A stretch of 64,000 nucleotides of DNA, from NCBI RefSeq assembly GCF_000283155.1, contig NW_004454198.1, forward strand, positions 133,046 through 197,045. The letters run 5' to 3'. The notes below the pieces were generated by a model. The model was not told the DNA's origin. It ran no database searches and saw only the letters and a program-made list of their open reading frames with translations. The position numbers and the translations under genes were made by a program. The DNA comes from Ceratotherium simum simum. Taxonomy: Eukaryota > Chordata > Mammalia > Perissodactyla > Rhinocerotidae. How positions within the stretch are numbered: position 1 is the stretch's first letter; each line of letters begins with the position of its first letter. This document shows, in pieces, positions 55,800-64,000 of this stretch.

Positions 55800-56130
55800 T
55801 GGAGTAGTCATATTTCACAAGCTACAGTGACAAATGACCCCAAATCCCAGTGGCCTACAACACACTTTTATATCCTCACTGACATATGTGAAGGTGGTGG
55901 GTCAGCTTTGGCTTTGCTCCATGTCTTTCTCATTCTGGAAGCCAGGCTAATGGTGGAACCCCCATCTCAGCCTCATGCAGAGGGAAAAGCGCCACAGCAG
56001 AGCCACACGATGACTCTAAAACTTGTGCATGGACAGGGCACCTGGCACTTCTGCTCACATTCCATTGGCCAAAGCTGGTCACATGGACAAGCCTGCCGTC
56101 AATGAGGTGGGAAGGACACCACAGGAGGTC
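55800..56130 (+). mobile_element. Interspersed repeat, copy 2 of the family at 31915
   Basis: 'GACAAATGACCCCAAATCCC', 'GTGGCCTACAACACACTTTT', 'CTTCTGCTCACATTCCATTG' and 'GCCAAAGCTGGTCACATGG'. Family name not assigned. Confidence 0.55.
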
Positions 56131-56214
56131 CAGCATACGGCAGTGGTCAGGGAGCATATTCCCCGGTGGAGAGGGAAGAAAGTAATTGGCCCCAATTGTA
56201 TGATCTACCAAAAC

Positions 56215-56390
56215 CACTAACCGGCTATAAAACCTTGGCGGCTTACTCAACTTCCCTCTGCTTTGGTTACCTCGTCTGTAAGACAGGAATAGTAGTACTA
56301 CCTGTTAGGATTGTTAGGAGAATTAACGTAGTTCGTACATGTAAAACACTTAGAACAGTGCCCAACACAAACACTATATAAAGGTGGGTA
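56215..56390 (+). mobile_element. MIR fragment
   Basis: 'GGTTACCTCGTCTGTAAGAC', 'AGGAATAGTAGTACTACCTG' and 'ACTTAGAACAGTGCCCAAC'. Confidence 0.8.
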
Positions 56391-56399
56391 GATGGAGGG

Positions 56400-56575
56400 A
56401 AGGAGGGCAGGGGGAGTTGGTGTTTAACGGGGACAGAGTTTCAGTTTGGGAAGATGACAAAGTTCTGGAGAGGGATGGTTGCACAATGTGAAAGTACTTA
56501 ATGCCACAGAACTGTACACTTACAAATGGTTAAAATTTTAGGTTATGTATATTTTACCACAATAAAAAAAATGTA
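56400..56575 (+). mobile_element. L1 3' end
   Basis: 'GTTCTGGAGAGGGATGGTTG', 'TACTTAATGCCACAGAACTG', 'TACACTTACAAATGGTTAAA' and a terminal 'TATTTTACCACAATAAAAAA'. Confidence 0.85.
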
Positions 56576-56875
56576 GGTACATGGGATCATCCGGGGAGAG
56601 CGTGAAGGGGGGAAGGCAGTGGGCAGAAAGAGGAAAACTTGGGAACCAGCAGTGAGGGCAAAAGCATTGAGAAAGGGGCCTGCATGGGAGACAGAGAAGG
56701 AACATTCTGGAGACAAGCAAAATCAGCAGAGGTTGATGTCCTTTGAAGCCCTGGGAGCTGAGTTAGGAGGGAGTGTTGGAGTGCTTGAGGGTGTCATTTT
56801 TGCTTGGCTTTGAACCTGAACTTGCCCTTTGGCGCCTTGATTTTGGTGGATCTGCTTTACTCCGCCAGCTCCTGA

Positions 56876-56883
56876 TGACGTCA
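56876..56883. promoter_or_regulatory. CRE-type palindrome TGACGTCA
   Basis: Perfect full CRE in the context TGATGACGTCATTT, about 0.9 kb beyond the inferred MEOX1 polyadenylation site. Function unknown. Confidence 0.3.
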
Positions 56884-57239
56884 TTTCTGGTCACTGCCCA
56901 CCCAGGCCCGGACTGCCTTGGTGCCACATCTTGGCCAGGTCTCCTCTTCTGGCTCCCCACTTCCCCTCTCTCTAGCCAGTCCTATTTTGTCCATTATTGA
57001 CATCTTGGTGAGACAAATTTTTTTTAATTAAAAAGACACAGAATTGGGGACATTTTTTTCTTGTGTCATTTTTATTACTATTGGTGTATATTGTTTTATC
57101 CTGAAAAACAAAACCCTCCAAACTTTGAATTTAAAAATTAGGGATGGTTAGTTTATGGTCAAGATTCCTTTATTAACAAAAGAGTTCATCTTTTGTTTAT
57201 AGAACTTGGACTATTTGAGAAGCCATAGGTTAGAGAAAC
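56884..57239. other. Unassigned AT-rich sequence
   Basis: AT-rich unique sequence between the CRE and the ERE, with oligo(T) runs near 57017 and 57052. No gene. Confidence 0.45.
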
Positions 57240-57253
57240 TGAAAGATAAATTT

Positions 57254-57476
57254 TTTTTTTTTTTTTTAAAGATTTATTTATTTATTTATTTATTTTCCCC
57301 CCAAAGCCCCAGTAGATAGTTGTATGTCACAGCTGCACATCCTTCTAGTTGCTGTATGTGGGACGCGGCCTCAGCATAGCCAGAGAAGTGGCGTGTCGGT
57401 GCGCGCCCGGGATCCGAACCCGGGCCGCCAGCAGCAAAGCGCGAGCACTTAACCGCTAAGCCACGGGGCCGGCCCA
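57254..57476 (-). mobile_element. ERE-related SINE, second subtype
   Basis: Oligo(T) plus (TTTA)n, then 'CCCCAGTAGATAGTTGTATG', 'CTTCTAGTTGCTGTATGTGG' and 'GACGCGGCCTCAGCATAGCC', and the head 'AAGCCACGGGGCCGGCCC'. The body differs from the ERE at 6800, so it is a distinct subfamily. Perfect 14-bp duplication TGAAAGATAAATTT at 57240-57253 and 57477-57490. Confidence 0.95.
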
Positions 57477-57721
57477 TGAAAGATAAATTTTGCAACAGAA
57501 AATGAAGACAATGCAGTTGCATGGGAGGAAAGATTTTTTTTTGACAGCGATTACATTTGTACCCCCACAGTTTGAAGAACCTAAAGGGGGATACCTTATT
57601 CTAGATGATTTCCTCCCTTTTCTCGTGGCTTCTAGAAATTGTCTGGCTGATCATCACACGAACATCAGAGGCCTGCACACAGAGCTGTGGTTCTTAGCTC
57701 TGCAAGGCAAAAGACTTGGGA

Positions 57722-59227
57722 ACATTGCTTTTTTTATGGATTTTATTTCTCCAAGAGTTTTCTTACTAAGCAAGTTGACCTTGCACAGTTAACTTGATGT
57801 AATCTTAAGAAAATACATGAAGTATGCTTTAGAAAAAATTACACATGCTCTAACCAGCCATCTTATTTGGCAATCATTTTCCACAGCGTTTGCCCTTTTG
57901 GGATGGGGAGGTGGGGTTCTTTTTACATGTGAATGATGAAATCTACATACAAGAGCTCCAAACTCTCGCTGACCTCCCCTGCAACACCGGCTGGTATTGG
58001 GAGACAGAGCATGGAGGCAGGCAGGGCTCTCTCGTCGAGGCTTCAGTCACCTCAGGCTGTTTGGCCATCAGTCCTGGAGTGTCCCCCCAGAGGATCTGGG
58101 CTGTCCACACACAGAAACTTAGCAGCTCCTCCCATAATAACAGCATTTGTGGAACACGTAGGAGGAGCTCGGATGCATCTGGTGGAGAAGGAGGGACTGC
58201 TTGCTTGTCCCCATTTGCAGTCAGAGTCCTTTGAAAGCAGAGGACACTGCAGCGGGAGAACCTTTCTCTCCAGGGTTCCACAGCCCCAGTATCATCTCTC
58301 CGTTCTCAGAACAGAGGGGACACTCTCAAGCCCTCAATTCAATAATGTGAGCATCTGGATAGGTTTTCAATCCAGAAATTTTAATCCAGAAAAGGAATAG
58401 CTGCTCTCTTGCTCTGGGGCGCTGCTCAACACTCCCAGTGGTGTCCCTGAATTGATTCTGAAGAAGCAGGTGCTTTCCTGGGTCCACTCTCCCCCACCCA
58501 GGAAAGCCAGTGCGAACGGGCCTGTGTGGACCATGGAGACCAACACCAGGCTGTTTTTCAGACTGTCTTCTTCCAGTCAGTGCTCATAAACTTGCCCGCT
58601 GAGCCAGCAAACTTCCAGACAGGGACTGGTTTCTGATTTGCAGCAGCTGAGTTTCTGTCTTCAACCTTCCTCACACTGATTTTCCCTGGAGTTTTGGGAC
58701 AACCGAGGGTCCCCAAAGCCTCAGATATAGAGCCGAGAAAGGAACGGTGGTCTAGGGTGTGTGTGTGTCTCAGTCATTTCCTTTCTTTTGGAGCATTTTC
58801 ATGAGTCACCAGCTGGTCCCACGGCTCCTCTCCCAGCAGGCCATGTGGTGTCCAGACCTGGAAGAGGCCTGGCTGGTGCAGGAGGAAGGTGGTAGGAGGA
58901 GGTGTGGGCAGCAGCCAAGAGACCCTGAGAAGGAGAGTCCCTGGAGCTGTTCCCCGGATTCACTTGGGTCCGATCAGGCCACTGCATGATTCCATGAGAA
59001 CTGTGGGAAGCAAAGACTGGGGAAGGGGCGCTAAGAGAGAGAAATGCTGGACAGAACTTTCTGGGAAACTTCAAGGCTCCCAGGAACACTGCGCAGCTTC
59101 ATATCCAAGAGTCACTGCAAGATGTGAGAGGCTGTCCTGGGGTGGATGGGAGAAGGTGAAGGTAGGATTAGGGTGAGGGTAGTTGGGTAGGGGGCTTAGT
59201 CCTCAGTCTTTTTCTCCATGGAGAATC
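57722..59227 (-). other. MEOX1: MEOX1 3' UTR (inferred)
   Basis: Begins immediately after the TGA at 59228-59230. Its distal end is set by the AATAAA on the minus strand at 57742-57747, giving about 1.5 kb, compatible with the roughly 2.3-kb transcript I recall for the human gene. A nearer ATTAAA at 58380-58385 could give a 0.85-kb alternative. Open frames on the + strand here (57933-58400) are incidental. Confidence 0.6.
57742..57747 (-). terminator. MEOX1: Candidate polyadenylation signal AATAAA
   Basis: Canonical hexamer on the minus strand, with T-rich sequence downstream in transcript sense. Cleavage is expected near 57720-57730. Confidence 0.55.
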
Positions 59228-59350
59228 TCACTCTGAACTTGGAGAGGCTGCAGAGTCCCCATCCTCGGGGTCCTGCCCGTGGGGGGAGATGGGCTGACCG
59301 CCCTTCACGCGCTTCCACTTCATTCTTCGGTTCTGGAACCACACTTTGAC
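59228..59350 (-). CDS. MEOX1: MEOX1 exon 3 coding part (homeodomain helix 3 and C-terminus)
   Basis: Encodes 40 residues plus TGA, starting in phase 0 after an acceptor reading 'TTCCTCCGTCAG'. It opens with [14 protein letters not shown], the DNA-recognition helix carrying homeodomain W48, F49 and N51. It continues with VKGGQPIS and an acidic tail, GQDPEDGDS, ending SPSSE. That tail distinguishes MEOX1 from MEOX2, whose C-terminus is much longer. From memory the tail differs from human at about two positions (an H and an A). The codon-level match through the helix leaves little doubt. No frameshift or early stop is present. The stop is followed by the inferred long 3' UTR. Confidence 0.96.
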
Positions 59351-59704
59351 CTGACGGAGGAAGCAAAGGAGCCCAGTCACTTGAAGGCAGGTGAGACCAC
59401 CTCCCCATAGTGATGCTCAAGCTAGCCAGGGTGGGGCTCCAGGGACCTCAGTTCGAATCTCTGCTGGCCGCTCCCCACTGCTCCAAAGGCTCCAGGAATT
59501 GAGGCCAAAGAGAGGACACACCAATCTACCCAGAAGCCTGTCTCGTGTCTCCAGATACAGAAAGTGGGACAGACCGGGGTACAAGTTCTATAAGTCACTC
59601 TGCACTGGCCCCACCCCCTTCATATGCCCCGCCCCTCCTGTGCCAACACCCGCTCCCTCTGGCTTCTACTACCCAAGGGTCTGGGAGCAGAGGATCACCA
59701 GCCT

Positions 59705-59950
59705 GATCCTTAGGCACATTTATAAAGCACCTCTCACCACAGACAGCTCTGGTCTGCACATTCTCTCATCCGAGCATCAGCATCACCTGCAGGGTGGGGT
59801 TATGACCCTGTTTTACATATGGAGACCCAGAGAGGCTAGGAGACACGTCCCAGGGGTCTCAGGGCTAGGAAGTGGTAGAGGCAGGATTTGAATCGAAGTC
59901 TTCTGATTCTAAATCCAGCACTCTGGCAGAGAGCTTCATCCACTAAAAGC
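59705..59950 (-). mobile_element. MIR SINE in MEOX1 intron 2
   Basis: 'TTTATAAAGCACCTCTCACC', 'CCTGTTTTACATATGGAGAC', 'CCAGAGAGGCTAGGAGACAC' and 'GGCAGGATTTGAATCGAAGT'. Confidence 0.75.
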
Positions 59951-60064
59951 TGCTATCAACTATTATTATCATGAAAATATTTTACTCCATGTCAGAGCAT
60001 GGGTGTGGGTGGAACGCCCTGAAGGAAAGCCCAAAACAAAGGGCTAGGAAGTTCTCCCTGTGTG

Positions 60065-60506
60065 CCCAGGAACCAGCTGCACATCCGGGTCACCTGGAGA
60101 ACTTATCAGAAATGCAGAATCCCAGTCTCACTCATTATTCCAGCAAAATCGCTCTCCGGAGCTCTGGAATCTGCATTTTCTTTTTTTTTTTTTTTTTTTT
60201 TTTTTTGCTGAGGAAGACCGGCTCTGAGCTAACATCCATCACCAATCCTCCTCCTTTTTCTCCCCAAAGCCCCAGTAGATATGTATGTCATAGTTGCACA
60301 CCCTTCTAGTTGCTGTATGTGGGACGCGGCCTCAGCATGGCTGGAGAAGCGGTACCTCGGTGCGCGCCTGGGATCCGAACCTGGCCGCCAGTACCGGAGC
60401 GCGCGCACTTAACCGCTAAGCCACGGGGCCGGCCCTGGAATCTGCATTTTAAACAAGAGCCTAGATGATTCCAATGTACACTCAAGTCTGGGAATAATGA
60501 GATCAG
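60065..60506 (+). mobile_element. hAT-Charlie MITE split by an ERE, in MEOX1 intron 2
   Basis: Left part 'CAGCTGCACATCCGGGTCAC' and 'CTTATCAGAAATGCAGAATC'. Right part 'GGAATCTGCATTTTAAACAA' and 'CCTAGATGATTCCAATGTAC'. The ERE interrupts it with a clean duplication. Confidence 0.75.
60180..60434 (-). mobile_element. ERE-related SINE in MEOX1 intron 2
   Basis: Long oligo(T), 'GAGGAAGACCGGCTCTGAGC', 'CCCCAGTAGATATGTATGTC' and 'GACGCGGCCTCAGCATGGC', with the head 'CACGGGGCCGGCC'. It combines tail words of the ERE at 6800 with the body of the subtype at 57254. Perfect 16-bp duplication CTGGAATCTGCATTTT at 60164-60179 and 60435-60450. It lies in the same transcriptional sense as MEOX1. Confidence 0.95.
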
Positions 60507-60682
60507 AGGTTCCAACCCTGGCTGCACATGAGAGTCACCTGCGGGACCTTTGAAAAGTTCTGATGCCTGGACTGTATCCCGGACCAATGGAAATAGTCTC
60601 TAGGGGTGGAGCCCAGACATCAGTGTTATTAAAAATCTCCGCGGGCGATTCTCGGGTACAGCCACAGCTGAGAACGACTGCA
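60507..60682 (+). mobile_element. hAT-Charlie MITE (MER20-like)
   Basis: 'CCAACCCTGGCTGCACATGA', 'GAGTCACCTGCGGGACCTTT' and 'GGGGTGGAGCCCAGACATCA', ending 'CAGCTGAGAACGACTG', with complementary ends. Confidence 0.85.
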
Positions 60683-60799
60683 CTGGGTGGAGGGAGAAGA
60701 AAAAGAAGAAGATTCAGGGAGGAGTGGTGGGAAGGGAGGGGATGAGAGGGCAGAGGAAAGGAGGGATGGCCAGAAGATGGGGGACCCCCTGGGCCGCAC

Positions 60800-60972
60800 C
60801 TGGCGCTCGGAGAGGTCCAGGTTTACAGCGATCTCGTATCTCCGGAGCCGGGTCAGATAGTTATGGTGCGCGAATTCGGCCTCCAGCTCCCGCAGCTGCT
60901 CCTTGGTGAAGGCCGTCCTCTCCTTGCGGGCCTTGCTGCCGCCCTCCGCCTTCGCTCGGTTCTCCTGGTTGT
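60800..60972 (-). CDS. MEOX1: MEOX1 exon 2 (homeodomain helices 1 and 2)
   Basis: 173-nt internal exon: two bases completing a split D codon (if exon 1 ends in G), then 57 codons ending Q at the CAG/GTGCGG donor. The acceptor is 'CCCTCTCTCCCCAG'. The first 14 residues ([14 protein letters not shown]) are the basic linker. Then [19 protein letters not shown] begins the homeodomain, with conserved L16 and F20, followed by [14 protein letters not shown] and NLDLSERQ. 'TKEQL' rather than 'TKEQI' and 'LSERQ' rather than 'LTERQ' point to MEOX1 over MEOX2. No stop or frameshift. Removing this exon would abolish the homeodomain, as I recall for a human splice isoform. The long GC-rich frames on the opposite strand are shadows. 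Confidence 0.97.
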
Positions 60973-61299
60973 CTGGGGAGAGAGGGCCCCAAAGGGGAAG
61001 ACGTGAGCCGTCAGGGCCTCGGTTCCCTTTCTTTTGTCCTCAAGCAGCACGGCAGCCTTTCCCTGTCTCTCTGATATTTAAAGGATGCTGAGAAAGAACC
61101 CACACCGTCCTTTATCATTCCTTCTAGTGTCTTAACTCCCTGAGAATTGGGAAGTCTTTTTGGCTCCTAAACTTAGGTGCACCCCCCAACTTTTTTTTTA
61201 CTCCCAAAGCACAAGAAGCTGCCCTTGGCTATTTAATGGTCTCTACCACCCAGCCCACTCCCCAGCTTGACAATATTAGTGGCTGTAAGCTTGTGGGGC

Positions 61300-61480
61300 A
61301 AGATGCTCTAAAAGAGGGATTCTCTGTCCTCAGCAACATCAAGCATCACCTGAGAACTGTTAGAAACGCACATGCTCAGGCCTCACCCCAGACCTACTGA
61401 ATCAGAAACTGAGAGTGGGACTCCACGGTCTGTTTTAACAAGCCCCCCTAGATGATTCTGCTGCTCTAAGATGTCACTAC
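61300..61480 (+). mobile_element. hAT-Charlie MITE in MEOX1 intron 1
   Basis: 'AAGCATCACCTGAGAACTGT', 'CACCCCAGACCTACTGAATC', 'CGGTCTGTTTTAACAAGCCC' and 'TAGATGATTCTGCTGCTC'. Confidence 0.8.
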
Positions 61481-61484
61481 TCAA

Positions 61485-61630
61485 ATGGTGCTCTGGTGGC
61501 AGCAGCGTAGCTAGGGGGCTGGTCAGACTTGCAGGATCTTAGGCCCCACCCCAGACTTACTGAATCAGATTCTGCATTTTGGCAAGATTGCTAGGGGAGC
61601 TGTGTGCTCATGTAAATTGAGAGGTGCTGC
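61485..61630 (+). mobile_element. Second, adjacent hAT-Charlie MITE
   Basis: 'CTCAAATGGTGCTCTGGTGG', 'CACCCCAGACTTACTGAATC' and 'CAGATTCTGCATTTTGGCAA' follow directly after the previous element in the same orientation. Confidence 0.7.
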
Positions 61631-61714
61631 TTTAGGCTTCTTTCCCCCTTTGACACCAAGAGGGGTCTGGAAAGTTCATCTATGAAGGAGGCTCTGAGTT
61701 AGACACAGCAGGGG

Positions 61715-61950
61715 CTCAATCATAATTGCTAACGGGGGTGCAGGGACCAAGCCCCTTACACGGATTAGCCACTTAATCCTCACAATAACTCAACCAGGCA
61801 AGTTCTAGTGTTAGCCCTATTTTACAGACCGGAAAACTAAGCACAGAGAAGTTAAGCAAGGTGACCAACTTCATCCAGCCGGTGAGTGGCTGAGGCGGAA
61901 ATCAAACCCAGACAGTTTGACTCACATACTGTTCATATGAAATGTATGTA
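61715..61950 (-). mobile_element. MIR SINE in MEOX1 intron 1
   Basis: 'CACTTAATCCTCACAATAAC', 'CTATTTTACAGACCGGAAAA' and 'CACAGAGAAGTTAAGCAAGG'. Confidence 0.85.
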
Positions 61951-62439
61951 GGAAGGGGTTACAAACTGTGAAGGGCTGTACAGACGAAAGGGACCGTATC
62001 GTTATCTCCTGAGCAGGGTAAGAGGCCACTCTACTTTCACTCTAGCGGTGGTGGTGGGTGGAGAGGCCACAGGAAGGAGACCAGCACACCTACACGTTAG
62101 CGAAGAATGCGCGCCACGTGTCCGGTGGACGGCCACAGGAACCGCTCTTCCTGCAGGCTCCACAGTTGGAAGTCTTTCCCTTCATTGTCCGTGTTGTACA
62201 GACATGGATGCCGTGGCTCAGGGTCAGGAGCTTTAGTGAAAGCAGCGCCCCAGCCCCCTGCCCCCTCAAGGACCCCATCCCCACCTGGTTGCGTGTGTTC
62301 TGGGCGAGATTCTCTGCTCTCAGAGGCCGAGCCTAGACTGACGGGGGTTTTACACCGGAGTGCGGGGGTAAGGCGGGGAAGCCGCCCACACTCCCCGCTA
62401 AGCAGCCAAATTGCAATGCGGGGTGGTGATGTAGAGACC

Positions 62440-63090
62440 CCTCGTCGACCCCGCGTTCCAGTTGGGAACTTTGGCCCTCCGGTTCCCTTCGCAGCACCTC
62501 CTTCTACTTTCCACTCGGTCCCCTCGTATGTCAGTTTCCAAGTCCTCCGCCCCGCGCCACGCCGCCCGGGAGAAGGCCGTGGCGGCTCCTGCGCGGGGAG
62601 CGCACGGTACAGCGATTTGGGCGCCGCCGCCCCCACCTGGCGCCCGGGAGGGAAGGCGAGTGGGCGCCGCCGCGTCCCGGGAACCCGAGAAGGTGGAGGG
62701 GCGGCCTCCGGGGCTCCCCGATGCCCGAGTGGCGGGGGTCGCGGCGCCGGGGCNNNNNNNNNNNNNNNNNNNNNNNNNNNNNNNNNNNNNNNNNNNNNNN
62801 NNNNNNNNNNNNNNNNNNNNNNNNNNNNNNNNNNNNNNNNNNNNNNNNNNNNNTGGACGGAGAAGTGGTGCCGCGGGGCGCGCCCGGGGGCCGGACGGGG
62901 GCAGTTCTCCGGCCTGGGCGGCCTGCCTGGCGGCCTCTGGCTCCTGGCCGGAGAAGGCCGGCCCAGACCCCTCCGGAAGCGGGAGCGTGGGCTGGAGGAA
63001 AAGACGCGCAGCCCCGGGCCGGGGTCCCCCAGGAGTCCTCCGGCCCTGGCCGAACGGGCCCTGGAGGGAGGGGCAGTCACGCAGCGGATG
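62440..63090. promoter_or_regulatory. CpG island in MEOX1 intron 1 (interrupted by assembly gap)
   Basis: Abrupt rise in GC and CpG. 62520-62753 is packed with CGCC, CGCG and GGCGCC words, and 62854-63080 is similar. Intergenic DNA to the left has very few CpGs. Such islands normally mark promoters or developmental regulators. It could be an alternative MEOX1 promoter or first exon. Frames of up to 361 codons cross it on both strands only because GC-rich DNA and the Ns lack stops. None resembles MEOX1 exon 1. Confidence 0.75.
62754..62853. other. Assembly gap (100 N)
   Basis: Exactly 100 Ns, a size commonly used for gaps of unknown length, in the centre of the CpG island. Confidence 0.99.
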
Positions 63091-63194
63091 GACGGCCTTG
63101 CCGGAGCACAGCCCGGCCCGCAGGCTGAGAAACCCTGCTCATACCCACCCCTTCCTGTCCCAGAGCTCAGAGCGGTACCCACCCCTTCTCTTTA

Positions 63195-63425
63195 ACGGCT
63201 GAGGGATGTAAAACCCAGAGGACTTGTGCCCAAGTTTGACTCCCCTCGCTGGAGCCTTTCAACAAGCCACTTAACGTCTCTGGTCTTCAGTCGCCTCATC
63301 AAGAAATTGGAGAAAATAAAGCACCTACCTCCCAAGGGTTATTGGGAAGACTGGATGAGCTAATGTGTGTGGAAAATGCTTTAAAAACTTTAAAGCGCTG
63401 GATAAATATAAAATATTCTTCGAAT
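63195..63425 (+). mobile_element. MIR SINE in MEOX1 intron 1
   Basis: 'AACAAGCCACTTAACGTCTC', 'AGTCGCCTCATCAAGAAATT' and 'GATGAGCTAATGTGTGTGGA', with a tail 'CTTTAAAGCGCTGGATAAAT'. Confidence 0.8.
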
Positions 63426-63529
63426 TCTTCAACCCCACGAGGTGCCTTGTGAGGGGCTGGGACAGTAAGAGCTGGTGTTTCAGTAACAGAAGGTGTCTCT
63501 GTGCTCAGATGCAGTCACTGCTTTAAAAC

Positions 63530-63850
63530 TCCCCACACAACACCCTCAGGAGCAGATACTATTATCATCCCCTTTAGCATTGTCATGTGGATTTGTGTGA
63601 TAATTTGATTAATAGTTTTCTCTCCCCCCCCGGGACACAACTGCTTTTTCTCACTTGCTACTGTACCTGGCACATAGGAGTTACTGGCTAAACCCTTCTC
63701 AGTATCCAGAGGAGGAAGCAGCCTCAGAGGGGCCCAGGAGCTTGCCCAGTGTGCTGGGCAGCTTTTAGGCAGCAGAACTGAGATTCAAACCCAGATCCAC
63801 CTGGCTGGAGCTGGGCAGTCAACCCTGGCATCAGGTTCTCCATCTTGCAT
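63530..63850 (-). mobile_element. Antisense MIR fragments
   Basis: 'CAGATACTATTATCATCCCC' at 63555. After an intervening L2-like 'CTGTACCTGGCACATAGGAG', '(AGCCTCAGAGGGGCC)' and 'CTGAGATTCAAACCCAGATC' follow. Confidence 0.6.
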
Positions 63851-64000
63851 CTGGCTGGCCCCAGGGCTGGACCTGGACCAAGCAGCTCGGCTTGTCTCCA
63901 CCTCCAGGGTTCCTGCGGGCCCTGTCCTGGGTTGATGGCCGCACTCACCCTCCCCTTATCCCAAGCTTGCTTAGGTGTGCCCAGGCGCCCTATGGAATCA

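Larger units (their letters stand above)
59351..60799 (-). other. MEOX1: MEOX1 intron 2
   Basis: GT-AG intron of 1449 bp: donor GTGCGG after CAG, acceptor preceded by a short pyrimidine tract. It contains an antisense MIR, a hAT MITE disrupted by an ERE, and a second hAT MITE. It lies at homeodomain residue 43/44, between helix 2 and the recognition helix. Confidence 0.93.
57722..64000 (-). other. MEOX1: MEOX1 gene, 3' part (partial, runs off the right edge)
   Basis: Visible portion of MEOX1: part of intron 1 (60973-64000), exon 2 (60800-60972), intron 2 (59351-60799, 1449 bp) and terminal exon 3. The three-exon plan and 173-nt middle exon agree with what I recall of the MEOX family. Exon 1, with the start codon and N-terminal half, is not in the readable sequence. 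In human the neighbours are ETV4 downstream and SOST/DUSP3 upstream, so the gene-free left part fits the ETV4-MEOX1 interval. MEOX1 is a nuclear homeodomain factor needed for somite, sclerotome and axial skeleton patterning. Confidence 0.93.

Noticed and set aside
59161..59190. Telomere-like TTAGGGTGAGGGTAG string
   Set aside because: Only one TTAGGG-like unit with degenerate neighbours. Not an interstitial telomeric repeat.
62097..63195. Long open frames (about 361 codons minus, 362 and 246 plus) across the CpG island
   Set aside because: They overlap on both strands, run through 100 Ns that cannot contain stops, are low-complexity Pro/Arg/Gly-rich, and show neither MEOX1 exon 1 features nor any known domain.
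63724..63948. Antisense 74-codon frame as a possible MEOX1 exon 1
   Set aside because: The residues do not resemble the MEOX1 N-terminus, and the region overlaps a MIR fragment.
1..64000. CRISPR array, bacterial operon, phage or plasmid features
   Set aside because: The window is mammalian nuclear DNA. Its direct repeats are microsatellites or SINE/LINE copies, with no regular spacer architecture.

Overview
This is a vertebrate nuclear genome window, almost certainly from a perissodactyl mammal (horse, rhinoceros or tapir lineage). The evidence is eight tRNA-derived SINEs of the equine ERE type, at least five of them with clear target-site duplications. The background is ordinary placental-mammal repeats: MIR, L2, old L1 3' ends, hAT-type MITEs and a MaLR-type solo LTR. 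I cannot tell which perissodactyl it is. A run of exactly 100 Ns at 62754-62853 marks a draft-assembly gap.

Only one protein-coding gene can be supported: MEOX1, on the minus strand at the right end. Exon 2 (60800-60972, 173 nt) and the coding part of exon 3 (59228-59350, ending in TGA) are intact. Together they encode a complete 60-residue homeodomain and the conserved MEOX1 C-terminus, with GT-AG splice sites and phase-0 joining (Q|V). Exon 1, which carries the start codon and the N-terminal half, is not visible. It most likely lies beyond position 64000, or much less likely inside the N gap. A 3' UTR of about 1.5 kb, ending near an AATAAA at 57742-57747 (minus), is inferred. A CpG-rich island at about 62440-63090 sits in intron 1 and is broken by the gap.

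Positions 1 to about 57700 hold no gene I can defend. From memory of the human 17q21.31 order, this is the ETV4-MEOX1 intergenic desert, downstream of MEOX1. It consists of old repeats, simple repeats and unique sequence. Several unique blocks look like candidate cis-regulatory elements: AT-rich homeobox-type sites, MEF2, SOX, TEAD and PBX/MEIS-like words, and unusual CpG retention. The best is 24235-24880. Conservation could not be computed, so these calls are inference.

The most unusual structures are: (1) a perfect 50-bp inverted copy of 35085-35134 at 36734-36783, where the second copy is bracketed by a 12-bp direct repeat, suggesting a recent templated insertion; (2) a serial transposon nest at 41306-42330 (hAT MITE, then L1, then two EREs); (3) a solo MaLR-type LTR with TG...CA ends and a 5-bp duplication inside an L2; (4) a local duplication of about 115 bp attached to two expanded (GT)n tracts at 52.1 and 53.0 kb; and (5) a long inverted repeat at 22552-22910. 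I found no previously undescribed biological system.
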